Positions 7,603 through 15,131 of a DNA stretch of 18,791 nucleotides are shown in pieces. The position numbers and the translations under genes are program-made. The notes below the pieces were generated by a model. The model ran no database searches. It saw nothing but the letters and a program-made list of their open reading frames with translations, and had not been told where the DNA came from. Origin of the DNA: Deltaproteobacteria bacterium (GTDB lineage: Bacteria > Desulfobacterota_B > Binatia > UBA9968); the NCBI GenBank assembly GCA_005879255.1, contig VBKY01000005.1, positions 2,460 to 21,250 of the forward strand, written 5' to 3'. Each line of letters starts with the position of its first letter. The first letter of the stretch is position 1.

Positions 7603-7952
7603 TGTTCTGCTCTCTTCCGCCAGTCTCGCATTCGTTCTCGTGCAGCGTCGAGCTCGCGAGTCGGGATCGCCTGCCCTTTGTTACGGATGCCGTGAACCGC
7701 TATGATCCGGTGATTCTTCATGAAAAACCATAATACGCGGGTATTGAGCTCGCCAACGTGACGCAGTTCAAAAAGCCCGTCGCCAAGCGCCTTGGACAAA
7801 GATTCTCGGTGATACTGCCGGTGTCGCAGTTTCGCCAAACCGGCAACCACCGCCGCAAAGTCATCGGGATCACTGGCCTTCAGCTCGTCGAGGAATTCCC
7901 GCACCGGGCACTTCCCCGCTTCCGTCTCATAAAACTCTACTGTAAAATCCAT
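7599..7952 (-). CDS. higB: HigB/RelE-superfamily toxin (Gp49-like)
   Basis: The 117-residue protein begins DFTVEFYETEAGKCPVREFL, then DELKASDPDDF, the form of the phage Gp49-like/HigB branch of RelE toxins. The core strands are DGLFELRHVGELNTRVLWFF and HRIIAVHGIRNKGQAIPTRE, with the basic RHVG and KGQAIP segments usual in ribosome-dependent mRNA endonucleases. It is full length for the family and intact. It is the first gene of a minus-strand unit with higA and the small gene at 7038. The ~130 bp before it, after the etfA terminator, must hold the promoter; no convincing -10 was identified. Confidence 0.83.
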   Translation of the reverse strand: MDFTVEFYETEAGKCPVREFLDELKASDPDDFAAVVAGLAKLRHRQYHRESLSKALGDGLFELRHVGELNTRVLWFFMKNHRIIAVHGIRNKGQAIPTRELDAARERMRDWRKRAEQ

Positions 7953-8087
7953 GGGGATGCAACATCATTTTTGATGTACCAGCGTCAGGTTCGTCGACAC
8001 ATCGTTCGTGCAGAATTTGGAACGAGAAGGACGCGCTGAAACGTCGTGCTTTGGTCAACTAAAAGTCAAGTTGTGAGTCCAGTGTGT

Positions 8088-8114
8088 AAAAAAGGGCGAG
8101 TTTGAAACCCGCCC
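8088..8114 (-). terminator. Rho-independent terminator of the etf operon
   Basis: On the minus strand, GGGCGGGTT and AACTCGCCC form a 9-bp stem (one G-U pair) around a 3-nt loop, followed at once by six T. It lies 47 bp after the etfA stop and separates the etf operon from the toxin-antitoxin unit. Confidence 0.85.
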
Positions 8115-8163
8115 GGCTCTGCGCCCACTGCGTTCTCTCTGGGGTGAATTGAAATCCGAACCT
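8115..8163. repeat. Dispersed intergenic repeat, copy B
   Basis: This is the same word pattern and orientation as 6995-7037 (gcgc...ctctctggggtgaattga..tccga.cctacg). It ends at the TAG stop of etfA. The two copies bracket the three-gene toxin-antitoxin cassette. Confidence 0.45.
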
Positions 8164-9130
8164 ACGCGCCTTTGCGCTTCTTCAGCTCTTCGATCAACTG
8201 CGGGACGACTTTGAAGAGGTCGCCGACGACGCCGAAGTCCGAGTATTGAAAGATCGGCGCGTCGGGGTCTTTGTTGATGGTGATGATGTACTTGGAAGTC
8301 TTCATGCCGGAGAGATGCTGCACCGCGCCGGAGATGCCGACGGCGAAATAGATATCGGGCTTGACGGTCTTGCCGGTTTGACCGATTTGCATCGCGTAAG
8401 GCACCCATCCGGCGTCGACCGCGGCGCGGCTTGCGCCGACGGCGCCGCCTAGAACATCCGCGAGCTCTTTGAGGATGGCGAATTGTTCCTCGCCCTTGAG
8501 TCCCCGCCCGCCGGAGATCACCACCTTGGCGCCTTCCAGCGACGGCCCTTCGCGCTTGACGACGACGCGCTCTTTCATGTGGACTTTGCGCAATCCTTCA
8601 GAGGATGCCGCCGGAATCTCTTCGACGCTGAGCGGCTGTTCATTGATTTTTGGTTCGAACGATTTGGGCCGCACGACGAGAAGCTTCGTCCCCTTATTCA
8701 CTAAGGTGCTGGTGTTCTGATAGCTCGCGCCAAGCGCCGGGATGCTCGCTTCGACGCTACCGTCTTTGAGTTGGAAATCGCCGACGTCGGTGATCGCGCC
8801 GCAATCGAGGCGCGCGCTCAAGTTGGCAACTAAATCGCGACCAGCATAGCTGGAGGCGAACAGCATCACCGCGGGATTGTGCTTTTGAATCAAGCCGGCA
8901 ACGGTTTCGGCGGCGGGCAGGGTAAGATAATCTCGATAGACCGCGTCGGCCGAATGATAGATCTTGCTCGCGCCATGTTTGGCCAAGGTCTGCACGGCAT
9001 CGTCGGGCGCCGGCCCGAGCAGAATCGCTTCCGCCGTGCCAGCCTCCGACGCTTTGGCAAGCATCTCTAATGACGTAGTGGTTATTCTATCGTCGCTGAT
9101 TTCCGCGTAGACCCAGATTGTCTCTGCCAC
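8162..9130 (-). CDS. etfA: Electron transfer flavoprotein, alpha subunit
   Basis: The 322-residue protein is full length for EtfA/FixB. It binds FAD and passes electrons from acyl-CoA-type dehydrogenases to the quinone pool through ETF:quinone oxidoreductase. The N-terminal domain ([20 protein letters not shown]) is followed by the C-terminal FAD domain: [75 protein letters not shown] and [15 protein letters not shown], all standard FAD-contact motifs. The start is GTG at 9130, directly after the etfB TAA. It is the last gene of the operon, with a terminator 47 bp downstream. The particular dehydrogenase partner cannot be told from the window. Confidence 0.95.
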   Translation of the reverse strand: MAETIWVYAEISDDRITTTSLEMLAKASEAGTAEAILLGPAPDDAVQTLAKHGASKIYHSADAVYRDYLTLPAAETVAGLIQKHNPAVMLFASSYAGRDLVANLSARLDCGAITDVGDFQLKDGSVEASIPALGASYQNTSTLVNKGTKLLVVRPKSFEPKINEQPLSVEEIPAASSEGLRKVHMKERVVVKREGPSLEGAKVVISGGRGLKGEEQFAILKELADVLGGAVGASRAAVDAGWVPYAMQIGQTGKTVKPDIYFAVGISGAVQHLSGMKTSKYIITINKDPDAPIFQYSDFGVVGDLFKVVPQLIEELKKRKGA

Positions 9131-9910
9131 TTAGATCACCTTGATTTCAGCAAGGAAGTCGGCGATCTGCTTGCCGCCTTCGCCTTCGTCGGTCACCGCC
9201 TTGCCCGCTTGCCGCTTGGCCGGCCGGCCGATAGTGAGAACTTTTTCCCGCGCGCCTTTTTCACCGACCTGATCCGGCGACAAACCGAGGTCCGCCGCAG
9301 TGTAAACTTTGATTTCCTTTTTCTTCGCCCCCATGATGCCTTTGAGCTGCGGATAGCGCGGCTCGTTGATCCCGCTGCTGCAAGCGACCAGCGCCGGCAA
9401 TGTCGACTCGACGACGTCATAGCCGGTCTCGCTCTGGCGCTTGATCGTAATCTTGTTGCCGTCGACGGAGATCTCCTTGGCGAACGTCACCGGTGGCACG
9501 CCGAGAAAATGAGCGATCTGCCCGGGCACGATGCCGGAGTAGCTATCGCTGCTCTCGGTCGCGCAGAGAACCAGGTCGAACTCTTGTTTCTTGATCGCCG
9601 CAGCTAGAAGTTTCGCCGTGCCGAGCGTGTCGGAGCCGGCGACCGCATCGTCTAAAATATGCACCGCCGACGCCGCGCCCATCGCCAAAGCATTACGAAT
9701 GCCGATGGTCGCATCGCTGGTGCCCATCGTAATCAGCGTCACGGCTCCGCCATGCTTTTCTGTGAGCCGCAAACCTTCTTCCACAGCGCTGGCCGCCGCC
9801 GGATCGAGCTCGTGCGGTACGCCCTTGCGCACCATCCGCTTGGTGTTGGCGTCGAGCTCGATAATGACCGTGCTCGCGGGAATCACTTTACCGCATACGA
9901 CAACGTTCAA
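9131..9910 (-). CDS. etfB: Electron transfer flavoprotein, beta subunit
   Basis: The TTG at 9908-9910 is chosen as the start: it gives (M)NVVVCGKVIPASTVI, matching the EtfB N-terminus, and has GGGGAG about 9 nt upstream. The open frame extends to an ATG at 9973, but the extra 21 residues overlap a hairpin and match nothing in the family. The result is 259 residues, normal for EtfB. Motifs include LITMGTSDATIGIRNALAMG, DLVLCATESSDSYSGIVPGQ (nucleotide-binding loop), LPALVACSSGINEPRYPQLK and GIMGAKKKEI. Note VVCGKVIP where VVCVKxVP is commoner. It forms the ETF heterodimer with EtfA. It is preceded on the same strand by the di-iron protein and a small acidic protein. Confidence 0.93.
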   Translation of the reverse strand: MNVVVCGKVIPASTVIIELDANTKRMVRKGVPHELDPAAASAVEEGLRLTEKHGGAVTLITMGTSDATIGIRNALAMGAASAVHILDDAVAGSDTLGTAKLLAAAIKKQEFDLVLCATESSDSYSGIVPGQIAHFLGVPPVTFAKEISVDGNKITIKRQSETGYDVVESTLPALVACSSGINEPRYPQLKGIMGAKKKEIKVYTAADLGLSPDQVGEKGAREKVLTIGRPAKRQAGKAVTDEGEGGKQIADFLAEIKVI

Positions 9911-9953
9911 TGTTTCGATCTCCCCTGAGTCTGACGACCGGTTCAAATACGAC

Positions 9954-9982
9954 AAAGGCGCCTTCACGATCAAGGCGCCTTT
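9954..9982 (-). terminator. Strong hairpin upstream of etfB (terminator or attenuator)
   Basis: Two copies of the palindrome aaggcgcctt (9955-9964 and 9972-9981) pair over 10-11 bp around a 7-nt loop. On the minus strand the T run after the stem is weak; on the + strand five T follow. It lies between the small gene stop (10018) and the etfB start (9910), so it could reduce read-through from the upstream genes. Confidence 0.4.
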
Positions 9983-10017
9983 TTGGTTAAACTCTTAATC
10001 GGCGAGCTAGAAGCGGT

Positions 10018-10209
10018 CTAAGCGATCCACTCCTTAACGTTACCTTCCATCACCACGTCCAGGATTTCTTTGCAATCCACGATCGCTTGGTCGACGATCT
10101 TCGGATCATCCTTGAGATGCGGTATGCCGGTGCCCACCGCTTTCTTTATGGCTTGGATAAATTCTTTGAACTGCTGGTCTAATGCCTCGGTATTGGGTGC
10201 TGCTTCCAT
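10018..10209 (-). CDS. Small acidic helical protein of unknown function
   Basis: The 63-residue protein starts at ATG 10207-10209 with GAGG 6 nt upstream; a TTG at 10221 is an alternative. The gene begins 14 bp after the di-iron protein stop, so the two are almost certainly cotranscribed. The sequence (FKEFIQAIKKAVGTGIPHLK then DDPKIVDQAIVDCKEILDVV) is amphipathic and probably two or three helices. There is no signal peptide, membrane segment or metal-binding motif. Its place between a di-iron oxygenase-like protein and ETF suggests a small partner or stabilising subunit, but that is inference. No family is recognised. Confidence 0.6.
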   Translation of the reverse strand: MEAAPNTEALDQQFKEFIQAIKKAVGTGIPHLKDDPKIVDQAIVDCKEILDVVMEGNVKEWIA

Positions 10210-10223
10210 GCTATTCCTCAAAA

Positions 10224-10946
10224 TTAAGTGTACAGCCGCCCCTTGTTAGGATCGGGGAGTGTGAGACCCATTTTCAAAATCAGCGCGTCGATCTCGTCCT
10301 TGTATTGCTGGCGCGCCACCGCGTTGTGCCGGCGTTTCAAGCCCCAGTGCATATATCTCTCTGAACGATAGGACTTGCTGTTGCCGAACATGTCGAGCCC
10401 CTTTGCGTACCAGTAATCGACAGCTTTTTGAATTCGTTCTTTCGATTCTCCGCCTTTCGCCGCGAAGTCGGCGGATGCGTTGGTGCCGAAGTCGACGTGC
10501 CCTTCCTCTTCTCGGATGATATCCGGATCCTCAACCACACGAGCCAGCGGTAAATAAGTGCAGCCGATGAATTCCTCGAGCTGAAATCGACCGACGCGGT
10601 CGACGAGAAATCCGAACACGGCGAAATCTTCCCAAGTCTTGATCTCACCGCGAAAAGCTTCCACGTAGCGCTCCTGATTGGGCCGGCTGAGGGTGTATGT
10701 AACATCCACGCCGATATCACCGGCCAAACGGGCCATTTTCCGAAAATGATCCATTTCTTCCGCTGCCGTGCGCGCGACGATGAGCTGATCGAGCTTCGTC
10801 GGCGCCGACGGTAAAATGTGCTTTACGTAGAGATTGGGACCGCCGATTTCGCAGTCGGCCTGAATGGCCAACACTCGGCGCAGAAGATCCTGATATTCCG
10901 GATCTTGCTTTTCAAAGTCCTTTAATTCGACCTTATCGGTAAACAT
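10224..10946 (-). CDS. PaaA/PaaC-like ferritin-fold di-iron protein
   Basis: The 240-residue protein resembles the phenylacetic acid catabolic (PaaA/PaaC) family of ferritin-like four-helix proteins. Possible iron ligands are all present: E33 (ADCEIGGPN), E64-x-x-H67 (AEEMDHFRK), E124/E125 (LEEFIGCTYLP) and E147-x-x-H150 (EEEGHVDFG). That is the full E, ExxH, E, ExxH set, so it is more like a catalytic subunit (PaaA, BoxB-like) than the inactive PaaC type. The start ATG 10946 has AGGAGG 7 nt upstream. The other subunits of a phenylacetyl-CoA epoxygenase (PaaB, PaaD, PaaE) are not nearby, so the substrate is unknown. It shares a strand and probably a transcript with the small gene at 10018 and possibly etfBA. 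Confidence 0.75.
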   Translation of the reverse strand: MFTDKVELKDFEKQDPEYQDLLRRVLAIQADCEIGGPNLYVKHILPSAPTKLDQLIVARTAAEEMDHFRKMARLAGDIGVDVTYTLSRPNQERYVEAFRGEIKTWEDFAVFGFLVDRVGRFQLEEFIGCTYLPLARVVEDPDIIREEEGHVDFGTNASADFAAKGGESKERIQKAVDYWYAKGLDMFGNSKSYRSERYMHWGLKRRHNAVARQQYKDEIDALILKMGLTLPDPNKGRLYT

Positions 10947-11145
10947 CGATGTCCTCCTGTTGACCGCTAATAACGCGTGATCGTGATAAAATTCTTAACA
11001 AAACGGCCACTATAAATCAACAGAGAAGCGCGCCATTGCCGACTATGAATCACCTAACGCGACGAACTGATGGCTGTCGAGATCGATTCCTTTACTCGGT
11101 AACTCCTTTTAAATAGACTGGCGGAAAGTTCGAAGAAGCGGCGCG
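10947..11145. promoter_or_regulatory. Divergent intergenic region, di-iron protein / pncB
   Basis: This ~200-bp gap separates the minus-strand di-iron operon from plus-strand pncB and must contain both promoters. A possible minus promoter is TTGATT and TAAGAA spaced 17 bp (about 10994-11022), but it is a weak match. No operator-like symmetry was seen. Confidence 0.3.
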
Positions 11146-12486
11146 ATGAGTAGCGGCGAAAATCTCACCCTCCTGACCGATCTATACCAGCTGACGATGG
11201 CGCAAAGCTATTTTCGCGAGCAGCGCATGGAGAGCGCGACTTTTAGTCTCTTTATCCGCTCCTATCCACCGAACCGCGGCTATTTTGTTTCGGCGGGATT
11301 GCCGGACGTTTTGGCATACCTCGAAGATTTTGCCTTCGATGCGTCAGGCCTTGATTATTTGGCGACGCAAAAGCTTTTTTCAGACGATTTCCTACACTAT
11401 CTCGCCGATCTTCATTTCACGGGCGACGTTTGGGCCATTCCTGAGGGGCGGGTTTTCTTCAAAGACGAACCGATCATCGAGATTACCGCGCCGATCATTC
11501 AGGCCCAAATTGTCGAGACGTTCGTCATCAATCAGCTCCATCTGCAGACTTTGATCGCTAGCAAAGCGGCGCGCTGCGTACATGCCGCCGCCGGGCGACC
11601 CGTGGTCGACTTCGCGCTGAGACGCACACACGGCACCGATGCCGGCATGAAAGTCGCGCGGGCGAGCTATATCGCCGGCTGCCTCGGAACCAGCAATGTG
11701 TTAGCCGGCAGCCGCTATGGGATACCGGTTGTCGGTACCATGGCGCACTCCTTCGTCATGAGCTTCGACCGCGAGATCGACGCATTTCGCGCCTATGCGG
11801 CAAGTTTTCCCGACAGCGCGATTCTGCTCATCGATACCTACGACACGGCCGCCGGGGCGGCTAACGCCGCCCAAGTTGCCCAAGAAATGGCTGCTCACGG
11901 CAAGAAGTTAATCGGCGTGCGCATCGATAGCGGCGATCTGGCGGCACAGGCCCACGCGGTTAGAAAAATTTTGGACGAAGCGGGCTTTGCCGACTGCAAA
12001 ATTATTGGCAGCGGTGGGTTAGACGAATATGAGCTCGCCGAACTAGCGAAGGTTCCTTTCGACAGTTACGGCGTCGGCACCAAGATGGGCATATCCGGCG
12101 ACGCGCCTTGGACCGATATCTCGTACAAGCTCGTCGAGTATCAGGATCGGCCTGTGCTGAAGCTCAGCACGGGCAAGGCGTCTTGGCCAGGAAAGAAACA
12201 GCTGTTTCGCTTTCGCGATAGCAACGGTCAACTGGAGCGCGACTTCGTCGGACTGCGCGATGAGAAACTCCCGGGTGAACGCTTATTGAAACAAGTCATG
12301 TGCGACGGCAGGCTCAGCGAAACCTATCCATCCTTAGAGGAGATTCGCAAAGTCTTCGAGGCGGACTTTTCCGCACTTCCCGAAAGCGTGAGAGCCATTC
12401 GCGACCCGAGCGTGTACGCCGTTGAGTTCTCGCCGAGATTACAAGCTTTGCGGGACAAAATCACTGAGAAGATTGGGCGGAGCTAG
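11146..12486 (+). CDS. pncB: Nicotinate phosphoribosyltransferase
   Basis: The 446-residue protein makes nicotinate mononucleotide from nicotinate, PRPP and ATP, the entry step of the Preiss-Handler NAD salvage route (EC 6.3.4.21). The N-terminus LLTDLYQLTMAQSYFREQRM is the family signature. Others are FSLFIRSYPPNRGYFVSAGL, DFALRRTHGTDAGMKVARAS (active-site His region), YGIPVVGTMAHSFVMSF, LLIDTYDTAAGAANA and VRIDSGDLAAQAHAVRKILD, and a late GTKMGISGDAPWTDISYKLV. Length is normal for the bacterial short form. The start ATG 11146 has only a weak purine-rich site upstream (gaagaag). It is the only clear + strand gene in the window and appears monocistronic, followed by a repeat unit. Possible confusion with nicotinamide phosphoribosyltransferase is unlikely given the LLTDLYQLTMAQ start. 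Confidence 0.93.
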   Translation: MSSGENLTLLTDLYQLTMAQSYFREQRMESATFSLFIRSYPPNRGYFVSAGLPDVLAYLEDFAFDASGLDYLATQKLFSDDFLHYLADLHFTGDVWAIPEGRVFFKDEPIIEITAPIIQAQIVETFVINQLHLQTLIASKAARCVHAAAGRPVVDFALRRTHGTDAGMKVARASYIAGCLGTSNVLAGSRYGIPVVGTMAHSFVMSFDREIDAFRAYAASFPDSAILLIDTYDTAAGAANAAQVAQEMAAHGKKLIGVRIDSGDLAAQAHAVRKILDEAGFADCKIIGSGGLDEYELAELAKVPFDSYGVGTKMGISGDAPWTDISYKLVEYQDRPVLKLSTGKASWPGKKQLFRFRDSNGQLERDFVGLRDEKLPGERLLKQVMCDGRLSETYPSLEEIRKVFEADFSALPESVRAIRDPSVYAVEFSPRLQALRDKITEKIGRS

Positions 12487-12492
12487 GATCGC

Positions 12493-12527
12493 AACGCGCG
12501 GCGAGCGAGCTTCGCTAGAAGCGCGTT
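12493..12527 (+). other. Nested stem-loop after pncB
   Basis: AACGCGC (12493-12499) pairs with GCGCGTT (12521-12527), enclosing AGCGA/TCGCT (12504-12516). It begins 7 bp after the pncB stop, but no T run follows, so it may act as an mRNA 3' stabiliser rather than an intrinsic terminator. Confidence 0.4.
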
Positions 12528-12529
12528 CG

Positions 12530-12807
12530 CAGGCTGCTCAAAAAGATCTCAGAGGCGAGGCGCGCGAAGAATCGATCCTTCGACTTCGCTCAGGACAGGC
12601 TAGGCGAAGGCGTACTATGCGGGTACGTTGGAGCGAGGCGATTGAGCGCTGTGTGAAAACTACGTTCATGGTTCGACGGGCTCACCACGAACGGAATCGC
12701 TTCGTTTGAAATTAGGCACTTAGCCGTTTGCCCTGAGCGCCGTCGAAGGGCTCCGAAAGAGTTTTCACACAGTCTGACGAAGCATATGAGTCTTTTTCAG
12801 CAGCCTG
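12530..12807. mobile_element. MITE-like element with nested inverted repeats
   Basis: The 278-bp unit has 17-bp imperfect terminal inverted repeats (one mismatch): caggctgctcaaaaaga at 12530-12546 and tctttttcagcagcctg at 12791-12807. A second, perfect inner 13-bp pair is ctgtgtgaaaact at 12649-12661 and agttttcacacag at 12760-12772. It encodes no convincing protein; the frame across it lacks family motifs. It fills the space between the convergent pncB and fabH genes, and its right end touches the fabH stop codon. The size, nested symmetry and lack of a gene suit a non-autonomous element or composite intergenic repeat. Confidence 0.6.
12583..12750. repeat. Three copies of a TTCGAC...GCTCA motif
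   Basis: The motif appears as cttcgacttcgctcaggac near 12588, gttcgacgggctcaccacga near 12671, and inverted as ccctgagcgccgtcgaaggg near 12731-12750. It is a common kind of short dispersed palindromic repeat; all three copies lie inside the MITE-like unit. Confidence 0.5.
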
Positions 12808-13800
12808 TTAAAACTTTACCACCGCCGCACCCCAGGCAAACCCAGCGCCGAAGGCATTAAAGAGAACGATGTCCCCCGGCTTAATTCGCCCCTGGCGTTT
12901 GGCCTCATCCAGAGCGACGGGAATCGAGGCCGCCGAAGTATTGCCGTATCTATCGACATTCACCATCACCTTTTCCATCCCGACGCCAAGCCTTTCGGCG
13001 AGCGCAACGATGATCCTGCGATTAGCTTGATGGGGAATCACCAGCGATACTTGTTCGACATCGACATTTGCCTCGGCCAATGCTTGTCGGCTAACCTCCT
13101 CCATCGAGCGCACGGCGATCTTGAACACTTCTTTGCCATTCATCGTGATCGTGTGTTCGTTTTGCCGCACCGTCTCGGCGGTTGCCGGCTTGAGCGACCC
13201 ACCGGCGGGCACGTACAGCGTCTTCACGTAGGAACCATCGGTGCGCAGCTTGGTGCTGAGAATCCCGGAACCGTTTTCGGTTGCGCCTAGGACCACGGCG
13301 CCGGCGCCATCACCGAAAAGGATGCAAGTCGCGCGGTCTTGCCAGTTGAGCAACCGACTGAGCGCATCCGAGCCGATCACCAGAGCATTGTCAATCTGGC
13401 CGGTACGAATAAAGGAGTCTGCCACGGATAAAGCGTTCAAGAATCCCGAACATGCCGCGCCGACATCAAAAGAAAAAGCGTTGCGCGCCCCGAGCATATC
13501 TTCCAGAACACACGCGGAGCTGGGGAAAGGATAGTCGGGTGTCACCGTGCCCATGATAATCGCATTGAGATCTTTGGCCTCCATGCCGGCATCCCCTAGC
13601 GCCCGCCTGGCCGCCTGAAACGCCATATCCGCATTGCCTTTGCCATTTTCGAGCACGCGCCGTTCTTTAATGCCTGTTCTTACGGTGATCCATTCGTCGC
13701 TGGTGTCGACCATTTTTTCCAGGTCGCGATTGGTCACAATCCTGGTGGGGAGTTCAGATCCGGTTCCCAAGATCGCGCTGCGACGTTGTGACCGGGTCAT
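12808..13800 (-). CDS. fabH: Beta-ketoacyl-ACP synthase III
   Basis: The 330-residue protein condenses acetyl-CoA (or another acyl-CoA) with malonyl-ACP to start fatty-acid synthesis. The catalytic triad is visible: Cys117 in DVGAACSGF, His257 in LVIPHQANRRII and Asn287 in VDRYGNTSAAS. DTSDEWITVRTGIKERRV and the terminal GDIVLFNAFGAGFAWGAAVV are further family marks. The start ATG 13800 overlaps the fabF stop by 4 bp (ATGA), so the two are translationally coupled. The usual neighbours plsX, fabD, fabG and acpP are absent, so this may be a second FabH or part of an unusual arrangement. The stop codon adjoins the end of the MITE-like unit. Confidence 0.93.
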   Translation of the reverse strand: MTRSQRRSAILGTGSELPTRIVTNRDLEKMVDTSDEWITVRTGIKERRVLENGKGNADMAFQAARRALGDAGMEAKDLNAIIMGTVTPDYPFPSSACVLEDMLGARNAFSFDVGAACSGFLNALSVADSFIRTGQIDNALVIGSDALSRLLNWQDRATCILFGDGAGAVVLGATENGSGILSTKLRTDGSYVKTLYVPAGGSLKPATAETVRQNEHTITMNGKEVFKIAVRSMEEVSRQALAEANVDVEQVSLVIPHQANRRIIVALAERLGVGMEKVMVNVDRYGNTSAASIPVALDEAKRQGRIKPGDIVLFNAFGAGFAWGAAVVKF

Positions 13801-15041
13801 TGGGCTCTCCTAAAAATCGCGCAGGCGTTGGTGCCACCGAAACCAAAAGAATTTGACAGCGCGACTTCGATAGCGGCTTTGCGCGCTTTGTTGGGCACGT
13901 AATCGAGATCGCACGCGGGGTCCGGATTCTCATAATTGATCGTCGGTGGCAGCACGCCGTCACGAAGCGCGAGGACGGAGTAGACGCCCTCCACTGCGCC
14001 GGCGGCGCCGAGCAAGTGACCCGTCATGGACTTGGTCGAGCTTACCGCGAGCTTGGCGGCTTGTTCTCCGAACACCGTCTTGATGGCCGTGGTTTCATTA
14101 GCGTCGTTGTATTCCGTCGAGGTCCCGTGCGCGTTGATGTAATCGATATCGCTCGGCGCAATGCCGGCGTCTTTCAGGGCCAAGCGCATGCAACGCGCCG
14201 CGCCTTCACCCTCCGGCGATGGCGCGGTCATATGATAGGCGTCGCCATTGGCGGCATAGCCGATCACTTCGGCGTAAATCTTTGCGCCGCGTTTGAGCGC
14301 CTGCTCGCGCTCCTCGAGGATCAACACTCCCGATCCTTCGCCAACCACGAAACCGTCGCGCTCTTTATCGAATGGCCGGCTGGCTCGTTCGGGTTCGTCG
14401 TTACGAGTCGAGAGCGCTTTCATGGACGAAAAACCGCCGACGCCGAGAGGCGTAATGACCGACTCGGCGCCGCCGGCGATAACGGCATCCTGCATTCCGC
14501 GCCGGATCAAATGGTACGCTTCGCCTATGGCGTGAGTGCCGGAAGCACAGGCCGATGTCGGTGTCCAATTAACCCCTTTGGCGCCGTAGCGAATCGCGAT
14601 ATGACCGGCAGCTAAATTGGAAATAACTTTGGGAATGAAGAATGGCGAGATCTTTCGCGGCCCACCGTCGAGCAGCGCCTTGTGCGTGACTTCGATCGTA
14701 TCGAGACCACACAGACCGACACCAATAATCACGCCGACCTCTTCGGCGAATTCCCCTTCGATTTTCAACCCGCTGTCCTCCACCGCCATCGCCGCCGCGC
14801 CGAGCGCATATTGAATAAAGAGATCCATTTTTTTGATCTCTTTAGCGTCGATGAAATCTTCCGCCTTGAAGTCCGGCACTTCGCCGGCGATGCGCGACGC
14901 GAACCCGTCGGAGGCAAAGCGAGTAATTTTGCGGATTCCCGACCGGCCTTCTAGTATAGCCTGCCAATTTTTTTCGACACCGGTCCCCAGCGGAGAAACT
15001 ATACCTAGACCCGTTACTACAACCCTACGTTGTTCGTTCAT
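13797..15041 (-). CDS. fabF: Beta-ketoacyl-ACP synthase II
   Basis: The 414-residue protein elongates acyl-ACP with malonyl-ACP. The C-H-H catalytic set is present: Cys165 (TSACASGTHAIG), His305 (INAHGTSTEYND) and His342 (STKSMTGHLLGAAG). The start is taken at ATG 15039-15041 (MNEQRRVVVTGLGIVSPLG), the normal FabF N-terminus; the open frame continues 26 codons upstream but runs through a promoter-like site. Other marks are DGFVVGEGSGVLILEE and LSNSFGFGGTNACAIFRR. It is first in the fabF-fabH pair, overlapping fabH by 4 bp. The spacing and overlap argue for matched expression of the condensing enzymes. Confidence 0.95.
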   Translation of the reverse strand: MNEQRRVVVTGLGIVSPLGTGVEKNWQAILEGRSGIRKITRFASDGFASRIAGEVPDFKAEDFIDAKEIKKMDLFIQYALGAAAMAVEDSGLKIEGEFAEEVGVIIGVGLCGLDTIEVTHKALLDGGPRKISPFFIPKVISNLAAGHIAIRYGAKGVNWTPTSACASGTHAIGEAYHLIRRGMQDAVIAGGAESVITPLGVGGFSSMKALSTRNDEPERASRPFDKERDGFVVGEGSGVLILEEREQALKRGAKIYAEVIGYAANGDAYHMTAPSPEGEGAARCMRLALKDAGIAPSDIDYINAHGTSTEYNDANETTAIKTVFGEQAAKLAVSSTKSMTGHLLGAAGAVEGVYSVLALRDGVLPPTINYENPDPACDLDYVPNKARKAAIEVALSNSFGFGGTNACAIFRRAQ

Positions 15042-15090
15042 GTTCACGCGCCCCAACCACACATTAATCAAATTGTAATGGAATTGAAAC

Positions 15091-15119
15091 TTTATAGTTG
15101 ACTCGCCAGAGCGGGTCAA
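15091..15119 (-). promoter_or_regulatory. Near-consensus sigma70 promoter for fabF-fabH
   Basis: On the minus strand TTGACC (15114-15119) and TATAAA (15091-15096) are exactly 17 bp apart, and lie 50-78 bp before the fabF start codon. The position just after the deacylase stop (15132) fits a transcription unit starting here. Confidence 0.7.
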
Positions 15120-15131
15120 TAGGAATTCAGA

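Noticed and set aside
7042..7695. 217-residue + strand open frame across the toxin-antitoxin genes
   Set aside because: Antisense of well-supported higA and the small third gene; no motifs.
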